Assembly (NCBI GenBank): GCA_029718625.1
Contig: CM056396.1
Location: forward strand, 26,843,780 to 26,907,779
From: Synaphobranchus kaupii
Lineage: Eukaryota; Chordata; Actinopteri; Anguilliformes; Synaphobranchidae
DNA: 64,000 nucleotides
Reading direction: 5' to 3'
Both the position numbers and the translations under genes were made by a program. Shown here piece by piece: positions 10,883 through 22,292 of the stretch (position 1 is the stretch's first letter; each line of letters begins with the position of its first letter). The notes beneath the pieces are model-generated. The model had not been told where the DNA came from. It saw nothing but the letters and a program-made list of their open reading frames with translations, and made no database searches.

Positions 10883-11822
10883 TAGCGTGCCTTCAGAAAG
10901 TACTGAATGACTATTTTTCACATTTTGTCCTGTTGGACCTTAAAAATGTAATGCATTGAATTATTTCCACCTTCGCCAACACAATACATTCAACACATTT
11001 ATGAAGCAAAAAATATTTTTAAATGTTCTTTTTTTAAAATGAAAGCTAATACATTTCTTAGTTACTAACGTGAGTTAATACTTTGTAGATACACCTCAGA
11101 AATCATCTCAGAGTCTTCTCGAGAATCTCCGTTTGAGCTTTGCACATTTAGATTTTGTGTCATTTTTGCCCATTACTCCATGCAAATTTGCTCCAACTCT
11201 GCACAGAGAGCAGACAGTGGACAGACATTTTGAGGTCATATCACAGATATTAAATGGGATATAAGTCTCGGCTTAATTCCAGAATACTGAATACCATTCC
11301 AAAATGCTGACCTTCTATCGAAGCCATTAATTTCTGGTTTTCGCAATGTGCTTTGAGTCATTGTCCTGTTGGAACATGAACCTTTGCTCTAAACACACAT
11401 CTCTTGCAGACTGAAAATAGGGTCTCCTCAAGGATATTACTGTATTTGGCTCTATCCATATTGGTAATTTAAAGTCTCCCAATACCTCCTGCTGAAAAGC
11501 AACTCCATAACATGACACTGCTACCACCACATTTGACTGTACAAATGGCATTACCTGGATGGTGGACTAGTGTGTTTGGTTTGTGGTGGACTAGTGTGTT
11601 TGGTTTGTGGTGGACTAGTGTGTTTGGTTTGTGCCAAACACAGCGCATATTTTTCAGGCCAAGGAGCTCAAATTCAATCTCATTGGAGTGTGAAAATATT
11701 CCTCCAGAAGGTCTCACATGATCTGTCTCATTGCTGCTGGTAAAGTCCAGACATGACTTTCTCAGAAGTGGTTTCCATCGAGCCACCCTTACAAAAAGGC
11801 AAAAACTTTCAGAGGGCACTGT
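10883..11822 (-). mobile_element. Damaged Tc1-like transposon
   Basis: The left end GTGCCTTCAGAAAGTACTGA (10887) and the right end, whose reverse complement reads TACAGTGCCCTCTGAAAGTT, are the classic fish Tc1 terminal repeat with a TA at each side. The minus strand carries transposase remains: [39 protein letters not shown] and FMFQQDNDSKHIAKT (second catalytic Asp). The frame changes several times, the length is only about 940 bp, and a 24-bp stretch inside the coding part is present three times. Confidence 0.85.
11561..11632. repeat. 24-bp unit repeated three times inside Tc1 relic
   Basis: GGTGGACTAGTGTGTTTGGT plus TTGT, three perfect head-to-tail copies. On the minus strand each adds eight residues (HKPNTLVH) to the transposase frame without breaking it. 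Confidence 0.95.
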
Positions 11823-12542
11823 AGCCTGTAACGTTACATAGTAGCCTATAAAATGACCTAACATTTCTCAGAGCTGCGTTCAACAAGGCGTCTGGTTGTT
11901 GTAAATTACGGTATGTTCGTTGCTACCTCTACCGGTGGACGGTGAACGATTTTAAATTTAGATTCGCCACCAACACGGTTTAAATAAAGATGGTTTCGGA
12001 GGGTCGTTTTTGCCGCGGCTTCTGCGATATTAGAAGACTTTCTAGACGGCTAATAAATAAATAAATATTGCCAGCTGGCCTAGCTAGCCGACAGATATCG
12101 GCTTGGTGAGGTCATGTGTCTTCCAAGAATTAAATACAAGTTGAGGCACCGTAACCTGCGATAACGGTAGCCAACTATCTTAGCTAAAGCAAAATATGAC
12201 AATTAGCTATCTAGATACTTAAATGACAATCGACTTCGCTTACCTGTCTCCGTGCATTTCCCAGCTATACCCACGCCATTTCTGTTCGCCGCGCAATAGG
12301 CTACGTCACACTTTTGTCGAACATAAGCTAACGGGAACATTTTGAATAGGTTTGCAAGTTATATTATTAGTCTTGTTGACCGCAGCTCTGATATGAAGAA
12401 GCAGCAAGCAAGCACATTTAGCCTACACGGAGAGATAATAATAGTTGTCGTATTGTAATAAAGTGTATATCAATGTGAAGACATCGCTAAATAGCTCATT
12501 AAAATATGCAAGGACAGTAGGTCTATCTTGTATAAAAAAACA
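11823..12542. other. Non-coding, nothing recognised
   Basis: No exon or named repeat. It contains short AATAAATAAATA runs near 12052. Confidence 0.45.
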
Positions 12543-12731
12543 CAGGGGTGCAAATCCCAGGGGGGACGGGGGGGACATGTCCCCCCCCAATTTCTGAAAA
12601 ACATGAATTGTCCCCCCCAATAAAAATACCCTACAACGTTGTGGTTTATGGTGGCATGATATGATTTGCATACGGGCAAAAAAAATCACTTTTGTGTCCC
12701 CCCCAATCTTGAGAATGGATTTGCACCCCTG
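12543..12731. mobile_element. hAT-like MITE with perfect 8-bp target duplication
   Basis: The ends are perfect 15-bp inverted repeats, CAGGGGTGCAAATCC and GGATTTGCACCCCTG. The flanks are identical 8-mers, AAAAAACA at 12535-12542 and 12732-12739. An 8-bp duplication with CAG..CTG ends is the hAT hallmark. At 189 bp it codes for nothing. Confidence 0.92.
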
Positions 12732-12739
12732 AAAAAACA

Positions 12740-13402
12740 TATAGACAAAGAATGTCACTTTACAAAATCGCACTTCTCAATAAATAGCCTACTTCCAGCA
12801 AAAAATAATAAAAAATTTAATTTAAGTAATTTTAACTTAATACAATAATAATAATATATATTTTATATTAATAAAAAAATTTTTTATAATTTTAAAATAA
12901 TATTACTGGAACCAGTAATATTAATACTGGGACCAGTAGGCTAATTTTTGCCTTGCTACAGGAATGTGACTGGGATGTACTGGGATGATAAGAGACAATT
13001 AACACAAAACATAAAAACTGCATTGGAATATAGAAAACAGTGTTTTTGTTTTTTTTGTAACAAAGATGTTAGTTGTTATAATGATCCCAGACACCTCCAT
13101 GACAGATTATATACAAAAGTACTATTGTTTTGGAAAGTTTAATACTGTTGGTAATATAGGCCAGTCTAAAAAGTGCCAAAAACGATTATAGAAATACAAC
13201 AATAAAGTGCAAAAAAACTAAAAAACATTCTTAGTGTATACCACACAGTGCAATAAAGTTTGGGTCAGCTCTGAATTGGGTTGAATGGGATAGGATGTTT
13301 GCTGATATCAATACAAATACAGGATTAAACTGGGATAAGTGCACTTACATCAACAGCAAGTAAAGGCTAAATAGAGGTAGGCCAGTAGGCCAGGCTGAGA
13401 AC
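12740..13402. other. AT-rich non-coding stretch
   Basis: Very AT-rich, especially 12790-12905. No exon recognised. It ends where the TATGACA minisatellite starts. Confidence 0.5.
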
Positions 13403-14443
13403 CAGGCTACGGTAGTACCATAGTGGCACTGGCTATGACACTACCACAGACTATGACACTACCGTTATGACAGTACCACAGGCTATGATAGTACCACAGG
13501 CTATGGCACTAACACATGCTATGACAGTACCACAGACTATGATAGTACCACAGGCTATGACACTAACACAGGCTATGGCACTAACACATGCTATGACAGT
13601 ACCACAGGCTATGATAGTACCACAGGCTATGGCACTAACACATGCTATGACAGTCTATGGCAGTACCACAGGCTATGACACTAACACAGACTATGATAGT
13701 ACCACAGGTTATGGTATTACCACATACTATGATAGTACCACAGGCTATGACAGTCTATGGCAGTACCACAGGCTATGACAGTCTATGGCAGTACCACAGA
13801 CTATGATAGTACCACAGGCTATGACACTACCACAGGCTATGACAGTCTATGGCAGTACCACAGACTATGATAGTACCACAGGCTATGACACTACCACAGG
13901 CTATGACAGTCTATGGCAGTACCACAGACTATGATAGTACCACAGGCTATGACACTACCACAGGCTATGACAGTCTATGGCAGTACCACAGACTATGATA
14001 GTACCACAGGCTATGACACTACCACAGGCTATGCCAGTCTATGGCAGTACCACAGACTATGATAGTCACAGGCTATGACAGTCTATGGCAGTACCACAGG
14101 CTATGACAGTCTATGGCAGTACCACAGGCTATGACAGTCTATGGCAGTACCACAGGCTATGACAGTCTATGGCAGTACCACAGACTATGATAGTACCACA
14201 GGCTATGACAGTCTATGGCAGTACCACAGGCTATGACAGTCTATGGCAGTACCACAGGCTATGACAGTCTATGGCAGTACCACAGACTATGATAGTACCA
14301 CAGGCTATGACACTACCACAGGCTATGACAGTCTATGGCAGTACCACAGACTATGATAGTACCACAGGCTATGACACTACCACAGGCTATGACAGTCTAT
14401 GATAGTACCACAGGCTATGACAGTCTATGGCAGTACCACAGGG
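13403..14443. repeat. About 1-kb minisatellite of CACAGGCTATGACAGT units
   Basis: Built from GTACCACAGGCTATGACA and GTCTATGGCA, giving 18-bp units at the left and 28-bp and longer composite units at the right. The composite units are nearly identical from about 13740 to 14430, implying recent homogenisation. An open frame of 103 codons here is a repeat artefact. Confidence 0.95.
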
Positions 14444-16110
14444 CATGGAAAGAAAACCGGGGAAAATGGAATTAGTTCATGTGGTGTTTTTCTCCTCACC
14501 CGTTATAGCTGCACTCCTCTCATTGGCCAACGCCCTGTCCTACTGTGAAGGATCATTGGCTGAGAGGCACAGTGGTGGAGGTTTTGTGAATGAAATATCA
14601 CCCCCTACCCTCTCTTCTCCATCCACTGAAAGAAGAGAGGAAAAGCCTGAGAATCTAAAGGTGTAAAAACCACAGCATCGTCCTACATATTCTGCGCACC
14701 ACGCTAGACTATACTTGACCCGTAAAATCTTCAGCCAGTATTCACTAGAGTGTAGATAGAAAAAAATAAAACTGTATCCTATTATGACCTTGACATAACC
14801 TCTGCTGCAAATACTCATCTGGCACAAAACATTCAAAATGCTGTAAAAACCAAGGTGAAGACAAAAAAGAGGTTGGGTCATCACTAAGCTTATACAAGCT
14901 TTTGCTACAATATTGATGAGTAGTCCTGAATTGAGTTGGAGGGTCACCATGCCCAAGAGGTCAACTGGATTTAATGACAGGTAGTGAAATGGCCACAGTC
15001 TAATAAATAAATGGTAAAAAGAGGGGAAAATTAGGGTTGGGTCTAACAAATTTAGCCAGCCAGTTGGGAAAAAAAGTAGCCAGCTAAAGCTGTTGATGGC
15101 TGGGAGTCAAATTGTTCCTATGACATCATTCTTACTAAATTAATTAGCAAGCTTTAAATATACATCTAAAAGTAGCCGGCCAAACAGAGGTGTGTAGCCA
15201 TTCAGCCTACAGCAGGTGCTTAGGGAACTCCTTGGTCGAATCCACCAGAGGACGGCAGAGCTGTTACAGCTGTTGGCTCCCATGGGTCTGATGAAAAGAA
15301 ATAAAAAGGCAGAGGTTGTCAAATGCAGGTGGTAAAGTAAGCATCAATGTAATCTTTTACATCAATAGAAACAGGACTTTATAAACCAGACATCATCACA
15401 GTCAAGATGCAAGTCTACCGCTCAATTGAGTTGACCACTTTTATTTAAATTTTTTTTTTTACTGTCAGCAATCTGCAGGAACTTTACTGGTGTCTAAAGG
15501 GTTTGTACTTTAAATTGAAGTATTTGGCCCGGGTTTAGCACTTTAGAGACTAACTTAATGACTGTCTGAGGAAGAGGTGGCTTCCCATTGCCACCCCCCC
15601 TCTCTCTACCCTCGGCTGTTTAAACCAGAGAAGAAGAGGAGGAGGAGGGTGGGGGGGGGGGGGGGGGGGGGGTGATAAATATGACTGTAGATAATCCCTC
15701 TTGGTTACCACATATATTGTTTTATTTGGGCACTAATAAGTAGCTTTTCAGGCAAAAAGGTAGAAATTAATTATGTATTGCTGGCTAGGGGTACAATTTT
15801 ATGTACCTATAGGGTCCTATAGGGGACCACCCCAGTGTTTCGACCTTTTCAGGAAAACGTCCCGTACCTTTTTTTCAGAGAATGTATATATTCATCCTTG
15901 TAAGTGACGTTGATTAAGAATCATGGCCAAATAAATACTGACAAAAACCAACAACAACAACAATAATAACCACTACCATCATCATCCTCATCACAACCAC
16001 AGCGGTCATAACAGTATTTAGCTGCGCAACCTTTGCTTCTGTTGCTACGGAAACCGCTCACCCAAACCTCTCACGCCACACCGCCGTGTCACGAAGTCGT
16101 GCGGGCTCAC
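14444..16110. other. Mostly non-coding; possible MS4A-like 3' end
   Basis: On the minus strand CTCTTTCAG ending at about 14616 could be the acceptor of a last exon for the MS4A-like gene, with the open tail DGEERVGGDISFTKPPPLCL ending in a stop near 14540. The phase does not fit the last confirmed exon, so another exon would be needed. A poly-G tract (15651-15672) and AAC/ATC-type repeats (15950-16000) also occur. Confidence 0.3.
15651..15672. repeat. Poly-G tract, 22 bp
   Basis: An uninterrupted G run after a purine-rich GAGGAGGAGG stretch. Confidence 0.95.
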
Positions 16111-16227
16111 CAGGTCGTCGACGTGCCTGAGGTGACTCCAGCCGTAGACGGTGGTCAGGATGGCAAACCCCAGCTCCAAGATGGTCAGGAGCAGCAGAAT
16201 TATAAAGGTAGGCGTCGGGAGTAAGTC
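16111..16227 (-). CDS. MS4A-like exon: fourth transmembrane segment
   Basis: Acceptor CCTCTTAG|GAC and donor GACCTG|GTGAGC, 39 codons, phase 0, joining directly in frame to the TM3 exon. It encodes ILLLLTILELGFAILTTVY, with the LE-L-E/G pattern typical of MS4A TM4, then WSHLRHVDDL. Confidence 0.75.
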
Positions 16228-17015
16228 CTAAGAGGTGTTACCATGGAGACGTACAGTCAGGTTAGGCAAGGCAGGCCAATTGCAATCGCTGCCATTACCG
16301 TATAACCTGATTTCCCTCATCTCAGTACAATTAAGCCTTATCAGGCTATCTATTATCATGCTATACTATTGCAAAGGCCCATGGGATAGGCATGCTGCTC
16401 GTTAACGCAAATAGCGAATCGTGTGCTAATCTAACAGAGCACCTTTTTGCGGTGACTTCTGTTTACTCCAATGGCCTGCGCAGTCGCCAGGTATCAAACT
16501 AATAGAGCACGTTTGGGCTGAGGTGGAATGGGAGCTTCGCAGCATGAATCAAAATCCCCAAGGACTGTTCCCAGCACCTTGTTTAATCCATTCTGTGAAG
16601 AACTCAGGCTGTTCTGTGGGCAAAATGGGGTCCTAACTGGAACTAGGTAGGTGTGCATTATAAAGTGGCCACTGGGTGTATATGTATGCACTGTATGTCC
16701 AAAACTGTGTTTACACTACGTAAAATAAATACATTGTGAAAATAAAGGTTAATGAAAATCATACACAGTTTGTACATTTTCTTTAAATTAGATTAAACAA
16801 AAGAACGAGCTCAAGTGAAAATGTCCATTAGAAAAAAAAAAAAAAAAACCTTGCACAGCACATTAAATTAAATGAATCCCCAGTTAATTGTATTATCTTA
16901 GTGCACTAAGTCAGACTGTGGGCTTCTGTTGGGGTTTCATCTTTAATGTGAAGCTAGCTTTGCACCTTGCCTATGAACCCAGGTGAAGGTGCAATAGTGA
17001 GGAAGATAGCAGAAC

Positions 17016-17168
17016 CAGACGTGTAAAAGTCCTCCCCAGTATTTCCAATCACCTGCATTTGCTAGTTAGCACAATTCTTCAGCCAGGAGGTAGAACTAAT
17101 TAGTGAAATTAGCTGGCTGAGTTCATGGGTGGACTTCTACTTTCTGACCTCTGGATTTTACACCTCTG
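17016..17168 (+). mobile_element. Short interspersed MITE, copy 2
   Basis: The relative of 5575-5747, better preserved at its ends: CAGACGTGTAAAAGTCC at the left and GGATTTTACACCTCTG at the right form an imperfect inverted repeat. It lies about 60 bp from the TM3 exon of the MS4A-like gene, on its 3' side. Confidence 0.75.
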
Positions 17169-17229
17169 AGACGGACTCCCCAGCACCACAGTCTGAATAA
17201 GCTAAGACTCAATGTGTCAGGATCCTTAC

Positions 17230-17355
17230 GTATCTGCAATAGTGAGGGCCGTGGCAGTAATGCTGGCTCCACGGTTTGAAGTGCACGCTGTAGATGACGA
17301 TGCTGATGAGGGCCGCCACCACTCCTATGGCGTTTGTGATTACGCTCACTCTGAT
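17230..17355 (-). CDS. MS4A-like exon: third transmembrane segment
   Basis: Acceptor TCACTGCAG|ATC and donor AGATAC|GTAAGG, 42 codons in phase 0. It encodes VSVITNAIGVVAALISIVIY, matching the MNxxSxxxAxxGIxL type TM3 of the family, followed by a Cys/His-rich extracellular loop (WSQHYCHGPHYCRY). Confidence 0.75.
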
Positions 17356-17451
17356 CTGCAGTGAGAACACACAGGTTGCACAGCCCCACACATGTTTCAA
17401 TTAATTTACCATTTAGTCATTTATACCGAACAATGAACATCTATCTACAAT

Positions 17452-17624
17452 ATGTCTGTCTGTCTGTCTGTCTCTTTTTACCCCTCTGTCTGCATGTCTA
17501 TCTGACTTTATCAATCTATCCATCTGTTTTTCTATCTATCTGTCTGTCTGTCTATCTATCTATCCGTTTCTATCTATCTGTCTTCCTATCCCTATCTATC
17601 TATCCCTCTCTCTCTGATTATCTA
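17452..17624. repeat. (TCTG)n/(TCTA)n tetranucleotide repeat
   Basis: An imperfect mix of TCTG, TCTA and CTAT units, in the intron between the TM1 and TM3 exons. Confidence 0.9.
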
Positions 17625-19020
17625 TCTGTGAACATACAAATAATCATACCTAGATCACAAATATAGACATATTAACTACAGATCGTTTGGGGATATATCA
17701 CAATGGCAGCTTCAACAGCAGAAAGAGGAGGCAGAACTTTTTATGTGGATCAATTCTCACCGTCTGCTTTATTGCATTTTGCTTGATTAGCGAAATCAAG
17801 ATAGTTTTCTGCATAGACTTTAGTTTATCAGACAGAACAAGCAATTGTACTGCATACGCATGACATTGTTTTAATAAAAAACAGTAACAGCCACAGTGAT
17901 AAGAACCTCAGTGTTGAAAAGTGATTGATCAACCAAACGGGTGTGAAACAGGAAGTATTATGCAATTATTATTATTATGCAATTATGCCTTGTCAGGCTA
18001 TTTATTATTACCGATGACATGCGATCAAAATTAGACAGAAAGGCTTGTCTGAGCACAATTGCTAAACAAGACAATGTGTTAAAGTCAACAGTGTTTGAGA
18101 TGAGTAAGGGCCGACATCAACTGTCATTTAAAAATTAATAGAAAATGTGTTCGCGTAAGCTCCATTTTGTGATCCGTCTTCGGAAATTATCAACTATTCA
18201 GAACTATAACAGATTTGTGGAGTGTGTGGACTTCCCTCGGGAGTCTATAACCAACTACAAGTGTAAACTACAGTGTTTTGATTGGCGGTAGACTAATCTG
18301 ACAACGATTGCCTGCTTGGCGACGCACAGATGAGTAGCCTAGATTTGGAAAGCCTAACCTAACCTAAATTAGCTAAATTATAATCTTCAATCTTCGTCAT
18401 CTTCAGCTAATAAGAGAAGCCAGCTTGCCTCAGGTAACGTTAAAGACCTCATCTTTCTTCCATGTAAATGTAGCCTATAGGCTAAATGAGATAGGGGAGA
18501 ATGGTGACAGTTAACTGTTCTTATAATACAGAAACCAACGCAAGCGTTACGGTGCAGCTTATGAAACACGCCTAGGAGCGTAACTAACTCTAAAGTTTGC
18601 GATCTTCGTTAGGGAATGAAACTACTAAATATCCAAATCACAGAGCAGCGGTTAAACAACAATATTTTAGCCATGTTTTTTATCAGTTAAACTGATAATT
18701 TATCCTCTCTTCTCGCGTCCTTTTTCATTATTTTCTGGTGTCTCTTACTTTCTTTGACGTCTGATATGTTTAAGCACTCGTATTGATCAAGCCAAATTAC
18801 ATTTATAATGCCATTTCAATTTACAGAATTATACAATTCAGACTTTTATTGGATGCTCTGCCACTTGTGCAGGCCTATAGCAGATAAATATTTTCCATGA
18901 TATGACTAAGAAATATGAATGAAAAACGAATGCTTTATAAATATTGTGTCATTGAATCCATTTTAGATGACCACCCAATAATAATAGTTGGTCTTTTAAT
19001 AGCCTGGGAGCAAATAATAT
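17625..19020. other. Intronic stretch of the MS4A-like gene, nothing recognised
   Basis: Should contain the missing TM2 exon if the gene is intact, but I could not pick it out on the minus strand. Confidence 0.35.
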
Positions 19021-19027
19021 TTAAGGA

Positions 19028-19113
19028 ATCGATAAAGGAATCGATAAAGAATCGGATCGATAAGCGGAATCGATAATGGCATCGATATCAATAAAATCTA
19101 ACGATTCCCATCC
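19028..19113 (-). repeat. Interspersed repeat end rich in ATCGATA
   Basis: Several ATCGATAA boxes and, on the minus strand, GGGATGGGAATCGTTAGATT. I associate this phrase with a frequent fish interspersed repeat; family not named. Confidence 0.5.
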
Positions 19114-19964
19114 CTACCGACATCACTTTCAAAGTTATGACCATCCCATGGTTCTGAACGACCACCATACCTGATCCATTCATATCTGTGAGGTTCTACC
19201 GTACATTGCACTTACCACTAGAAAATAAATACTCAAAGCTCTTTATAAAAATTTGGTAGCCCTAGTACAATTAAATTCCCTGTGTTGCTACTGCTGAGAA
19301 TTAGCGGCTACACAGCCCTGTTGGCTGGCGGTTGGAAGGAGGTCACGTGACTCCTTGTGCCCCTGACCATGGTTCCAGCGCTGCACGGAGCCGCGATGTG
19401 CGCCACGATTCTCCCCGTTGAGTCCCTCCCCCACCCAGGGAGCGCCCGCCCAATTTGCCGCTCCCTCAAGGCGCCGGCCGTGCTGGCATCTGGCAGGACC
19501 CGGGCGCAAACCCAGGCCCTCAGTGTGCAACTGCATCGACTCAAACGCCACCACAACGCTTATACCCAGAACTTGAGTCTCAATCAAAAAGACGTACGAA
19601 GGGCAAGAGAAATAGGTGCACAGCATTTTCAGACTCACCAACACAAGGCGATGTTTCACTCCCGCCTGACATCTCATTCTAAAACAAGACAAAACCCCGT
19701 TGGTGATGTACTGAAAAACAGAAAAATCTCTTTTTAAACCACAAGTTCATGTTTCATTACAAACTTGGGGCGTTATTGAGTATATCCAATTACTAATTAT
19801 ACTTTAATCTACATTTGACTATTTTAGCAATCTAAGAAAATTTACAAGTACCATTTTTAATTATTCATAAGGTTGAGACAACAAGCCCAATGAATTTTAA
19901 ACAGGAAATAACACAAATCTTCTTTCTTTGTTTAAGAACGCATTTTCTGCTCATTTTTAGCACA

Positions 19965-20314
19965 CCACTCACCACACACCACTCATCACATACCACTCAC
20001 CACACACCACTCACCACACCACACTCACCACACACCACTCAACACACACCACTCAACACACACCACTCATCACATACCACTCAACACATACCACTCACCA
20101 CACACCGCTCATCACATACCACTCACCACACACCACTCACCACACAACTCACCACACACCACTCGCCACTCACCATACCACTCATCACACACCACTCACC
20201 ACACCACTCACCACACACACCACTCATCGAACACCACACCACTCACCACATCACACCACTCACCACACACCACTCACCCCTCACCACACACACCACTCAC
20301 CACACCACTCACCA
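19965..20314. repeat. Minisatellite of ACCACTCACCACAC units
   Basis: About 350 bp of loosely periodic ACCACTCACC / ACCACTCATCACAT units of 10-14 bp. On the minus strand, where the MS4A-like gene is transcribed, ACTCACC reads GGTGAGT, a consensus 5' splice site, present about sixteen times. The array abuts the real TM1 exon donor at 20312. Confidence 0.92.
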
Positions 20315-20423
20315 CGAGACTAGAAGTCAATGATATCACAATACTGGGGAGGCTCATTCCATTCAATAGAAATGTAATCAGGAACGTTACAAGAATGCCA
20401 AAACCGAGAATAATCTGGAAACT
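20313..20423 (-). CDS. MS4A-like exon: first transmembrane segment
   Basis: Acceptor TTTCTCCAG|AGT and donor CTCGTG|GTGAGT, phase 0 at both ends, 37 codons. It encodes FQIILGFGILVTFLITFLL, a clear membrane helix starting with the QI-L-G pattern seen at MS4A TM1, then GMSLPSIVISL. The donor lies at the edge of a minisatellite whose unit on this strand is itself a donor consensus. Confidence 0.6.
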
Positions 20424-20643
20424 CTGGAGAAAGACAGAGAGAAAATCAAAAGAAGCCTCAGAGTAAGGAAGGCACACACATGCACACACGGTTCACCCTG
20501 TCATTTAAACAACAAACTTAAAACACTCTAATGAACTGCAGTTTGTTTTACCAGGGGTGTCAATAAATATATATATATATAAATATATATAAATATATAC
20601 ACACAGAGGTCAGTGCTTTCCATCACTACATACAACATTCAAA

Positions 20644-20777
20644 CTGCTCAGTTAGATTTAATGTGTGTGGGTTTGAAAGCTCAGTTAGATTGAATGTGTG
20701 TGGTTTGAAAGCTCAGTTAGATTGAATGTGTGTGGTTTGAAAGCTCAGTTAGATTGAATGTATGTGGTTTGAAAGTA
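20644..20777. repeat. 33-bp minisatellite, four copies
   Basis: GCTCAGTTAGATTGAATGTG, TGTGGTTTGAAA repeated four times with few changes; in the first intron of the MS4A-like gene. Confidence 0.93.
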
Positions 20778-21117
20778 TTCTCCATCATGCTTCCATCATG
20801 CTTTGCCCTGTTGGGCTGCCAGGCACAGTCTGTATTCGACACCAGAACCACGAGGCCCATCCATGCATTAGAACAAAAACACTGCCTTTTAAGGTGTAAG
20901 ATCACAAGTATGTGATTAGAACGTTCTTAACTGAACATTCTAATGCCGATGTACCAATCACTACTGGTGTATTAATTATGACAGCAATGGACAATGGAGT
21001 TCCAGAACACTGACTTAGAACTTTGAGGAAACATTCCATAAACCTCTGAGCCGCCTTGCAAGCCCCGCCGTGGCCGTGCGCTCTGGGGAAGCGGCGAACG
21101 CGCTGTGAACCTCTCAC

Positions 21118-21285
21118 CCAGATCGTTTCGTCTGTCCCGTCGGAGAATATCGCAGAAACCTCAGACTCCTGCTCCTCCCTCTGTTGCCGGGTTACAGTGC
21201 GCGGCGGCGGTGGCGGGAAGTACAGCCGCGGGTTCACCTGGGTGATGATCATGGCAGAGATGGCGGCCGCAGAATAGCTGGACAT
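21118..21285 (-). CDS. MS4A-like exon: start codon and cytosolic N-terminus
   Basis: ATG at 21283-21285 opens a 56-residue exon beginning MSSYSAAAISAMIITQVNP, similar to fish MS4A N-termini where a short Ser-rich start is followed by ITQVNP. A proline run (PPPPP) and a charged segment (TRQQREEQESE) follow. The donor is ATCTGG|GTGAGA. No transmembrane segment, as expected for the cytosolic tail. Confidence 0.65.
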
Positions 21286-21511
21286 TTTAACCCCCCAGGC
21301 CCTCCGCTGCTCCCAGACCGCTGCAGGAGCTTAAGACAAACGGAAACGGACCACACATCAACTCACACGATAAGGGGAGAAGGTTTTTTTTAATTTTTAA
21401 ACAAAAATATGAAAGAGATTTAAAAAGTGACGACGTAAAACACTCTGGTTGAATTACGTCTGCCGAACAGGTGGGGGGTGCATTGTGGCTAAAAGGTAAA
21501 TTTCGCACTAA

Positions 21512-21580
21512 TTTTTACATTACAGTCATTTAGCAGACGCTTTTAAATCCAAAGCGGCACACAATAAGTGCATACAGAAA
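21512..21580. mobile_element. SINE/LINE conserved core fragment
   Basis: TTACAGTCATTTAGCAGACG CTTTTAAATCCAAAGCGGCA is close to the conserved core shared by fish V-SINE-type elements. The head is not present. Confidence 0.55.
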
Positions 21581-22236
21581 GGTCACCGAAGTAACTACAG
21601 AACAGACAAAGCACATCCTTCCCATAACGTAGCAGCTATCCCTAGTAACATTGAATGTAGTTCACAGTAAGCTGTAGGTAATTCAGCTACACTATAATTA
21701 TATTCTAAATACTATTATAAACTATAACAAACAGACAAGAGAGCACAGGGAACAAGCACCATGAGAAAAGGTCCTAGATTAGTACATCAGTCAAGGTAGA
21801 GTCTGAAGAGGTGTGTGACACAGCCCTCCAGGTCATTGAGAAGGGGCTGAGACCTTCAGGGTGTTTAAGCAGGTGCGGCTTGGCGAGATTGCAGACCCGG
21901 GGTGGGGGTGGGAGAGGGTGTTCTGAAGATGGTGACCCATTTGACCCCCGCCCCCAAGTGGATGGTGCCCTAGGCAATGACCTGCGTCGTCTATGCCTAG
22001 AACCGGCCCCGTGTTCAAGCCCCAGGCTTGACGCAGTACTGCATTAAGACTGAAAGTAAATGGGGTAAATAATGGCCTGTTCTTGTCATTACCATTGCAT
22101 TCTTGGCTTGCAGACTGTAGCTGAAGAATTGTGGGGACTAATTGTGACCTAACCAGTTGAGGAAGTGTGGGATCTAATTTTGACACCCCCACCCCCCACA
22201 CACACATCACTGTACAGAGCTTTGACGTAATGAAAA

Positions 22237-22292
22237 AGGTGATTTTATTATTATCATTATAATTTATTATTATTATTATTATTATTATTATA
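22237..22292. repeat. (TTA)n microsatellite
   Basis: Ten or so perfect TTA units within a longer imperfect stretch. Confidence 0.9.

Larger units (their letters stand above)
16111..21285 (-). other. MS4A/CD20-like tetraspanning membrane protein gene (partial)
   Basis: Four exons on the minus strand, all in phase 0 with GT/AG borders, build most of an MS4A-family (CD20-like) four-transmembrane protein: a cytosolic N-terminus (21118-21285), TM1 (20313-20423), TM3 (17230-17355) and TM4 (16111-16227). Family members sit in the plasma membrane or endomembranes and act as signalling adaptors or channel-associated proteins. The TM2 exon, expected in the 3-kb interval 17356-20312, was not found, and the C-terminal exon is uncertain. 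The upstream exon has a normal ATG. TM1 here is less typical of the family than TM3 and TM4. TMEM176, a relative in the same superfamily, is an alternative. The introns hold a MITE, tetranucleotide repeats and a minisatellite touching the TM1 donor. Confidence 0.65.

Noticed and set aside
13467..13778. A 103-codon frame rich in MTVPQAM repeats
   Set aside because: Minisatellite translation, no initiation or splice context.
19288..19737. GC-rich frames on both strands, considered as the missing MS4A TM2 exon
   Set aside because: No hydrophobic helix in any minus frame and no proper acceptor/donor pair; probably an old repeat.
19890..20333. A 147-codon Thr/His/Ser frame
   Set aside because: Translation of the ACCACTCACC minisatellite on the wrong strand for the gene there.
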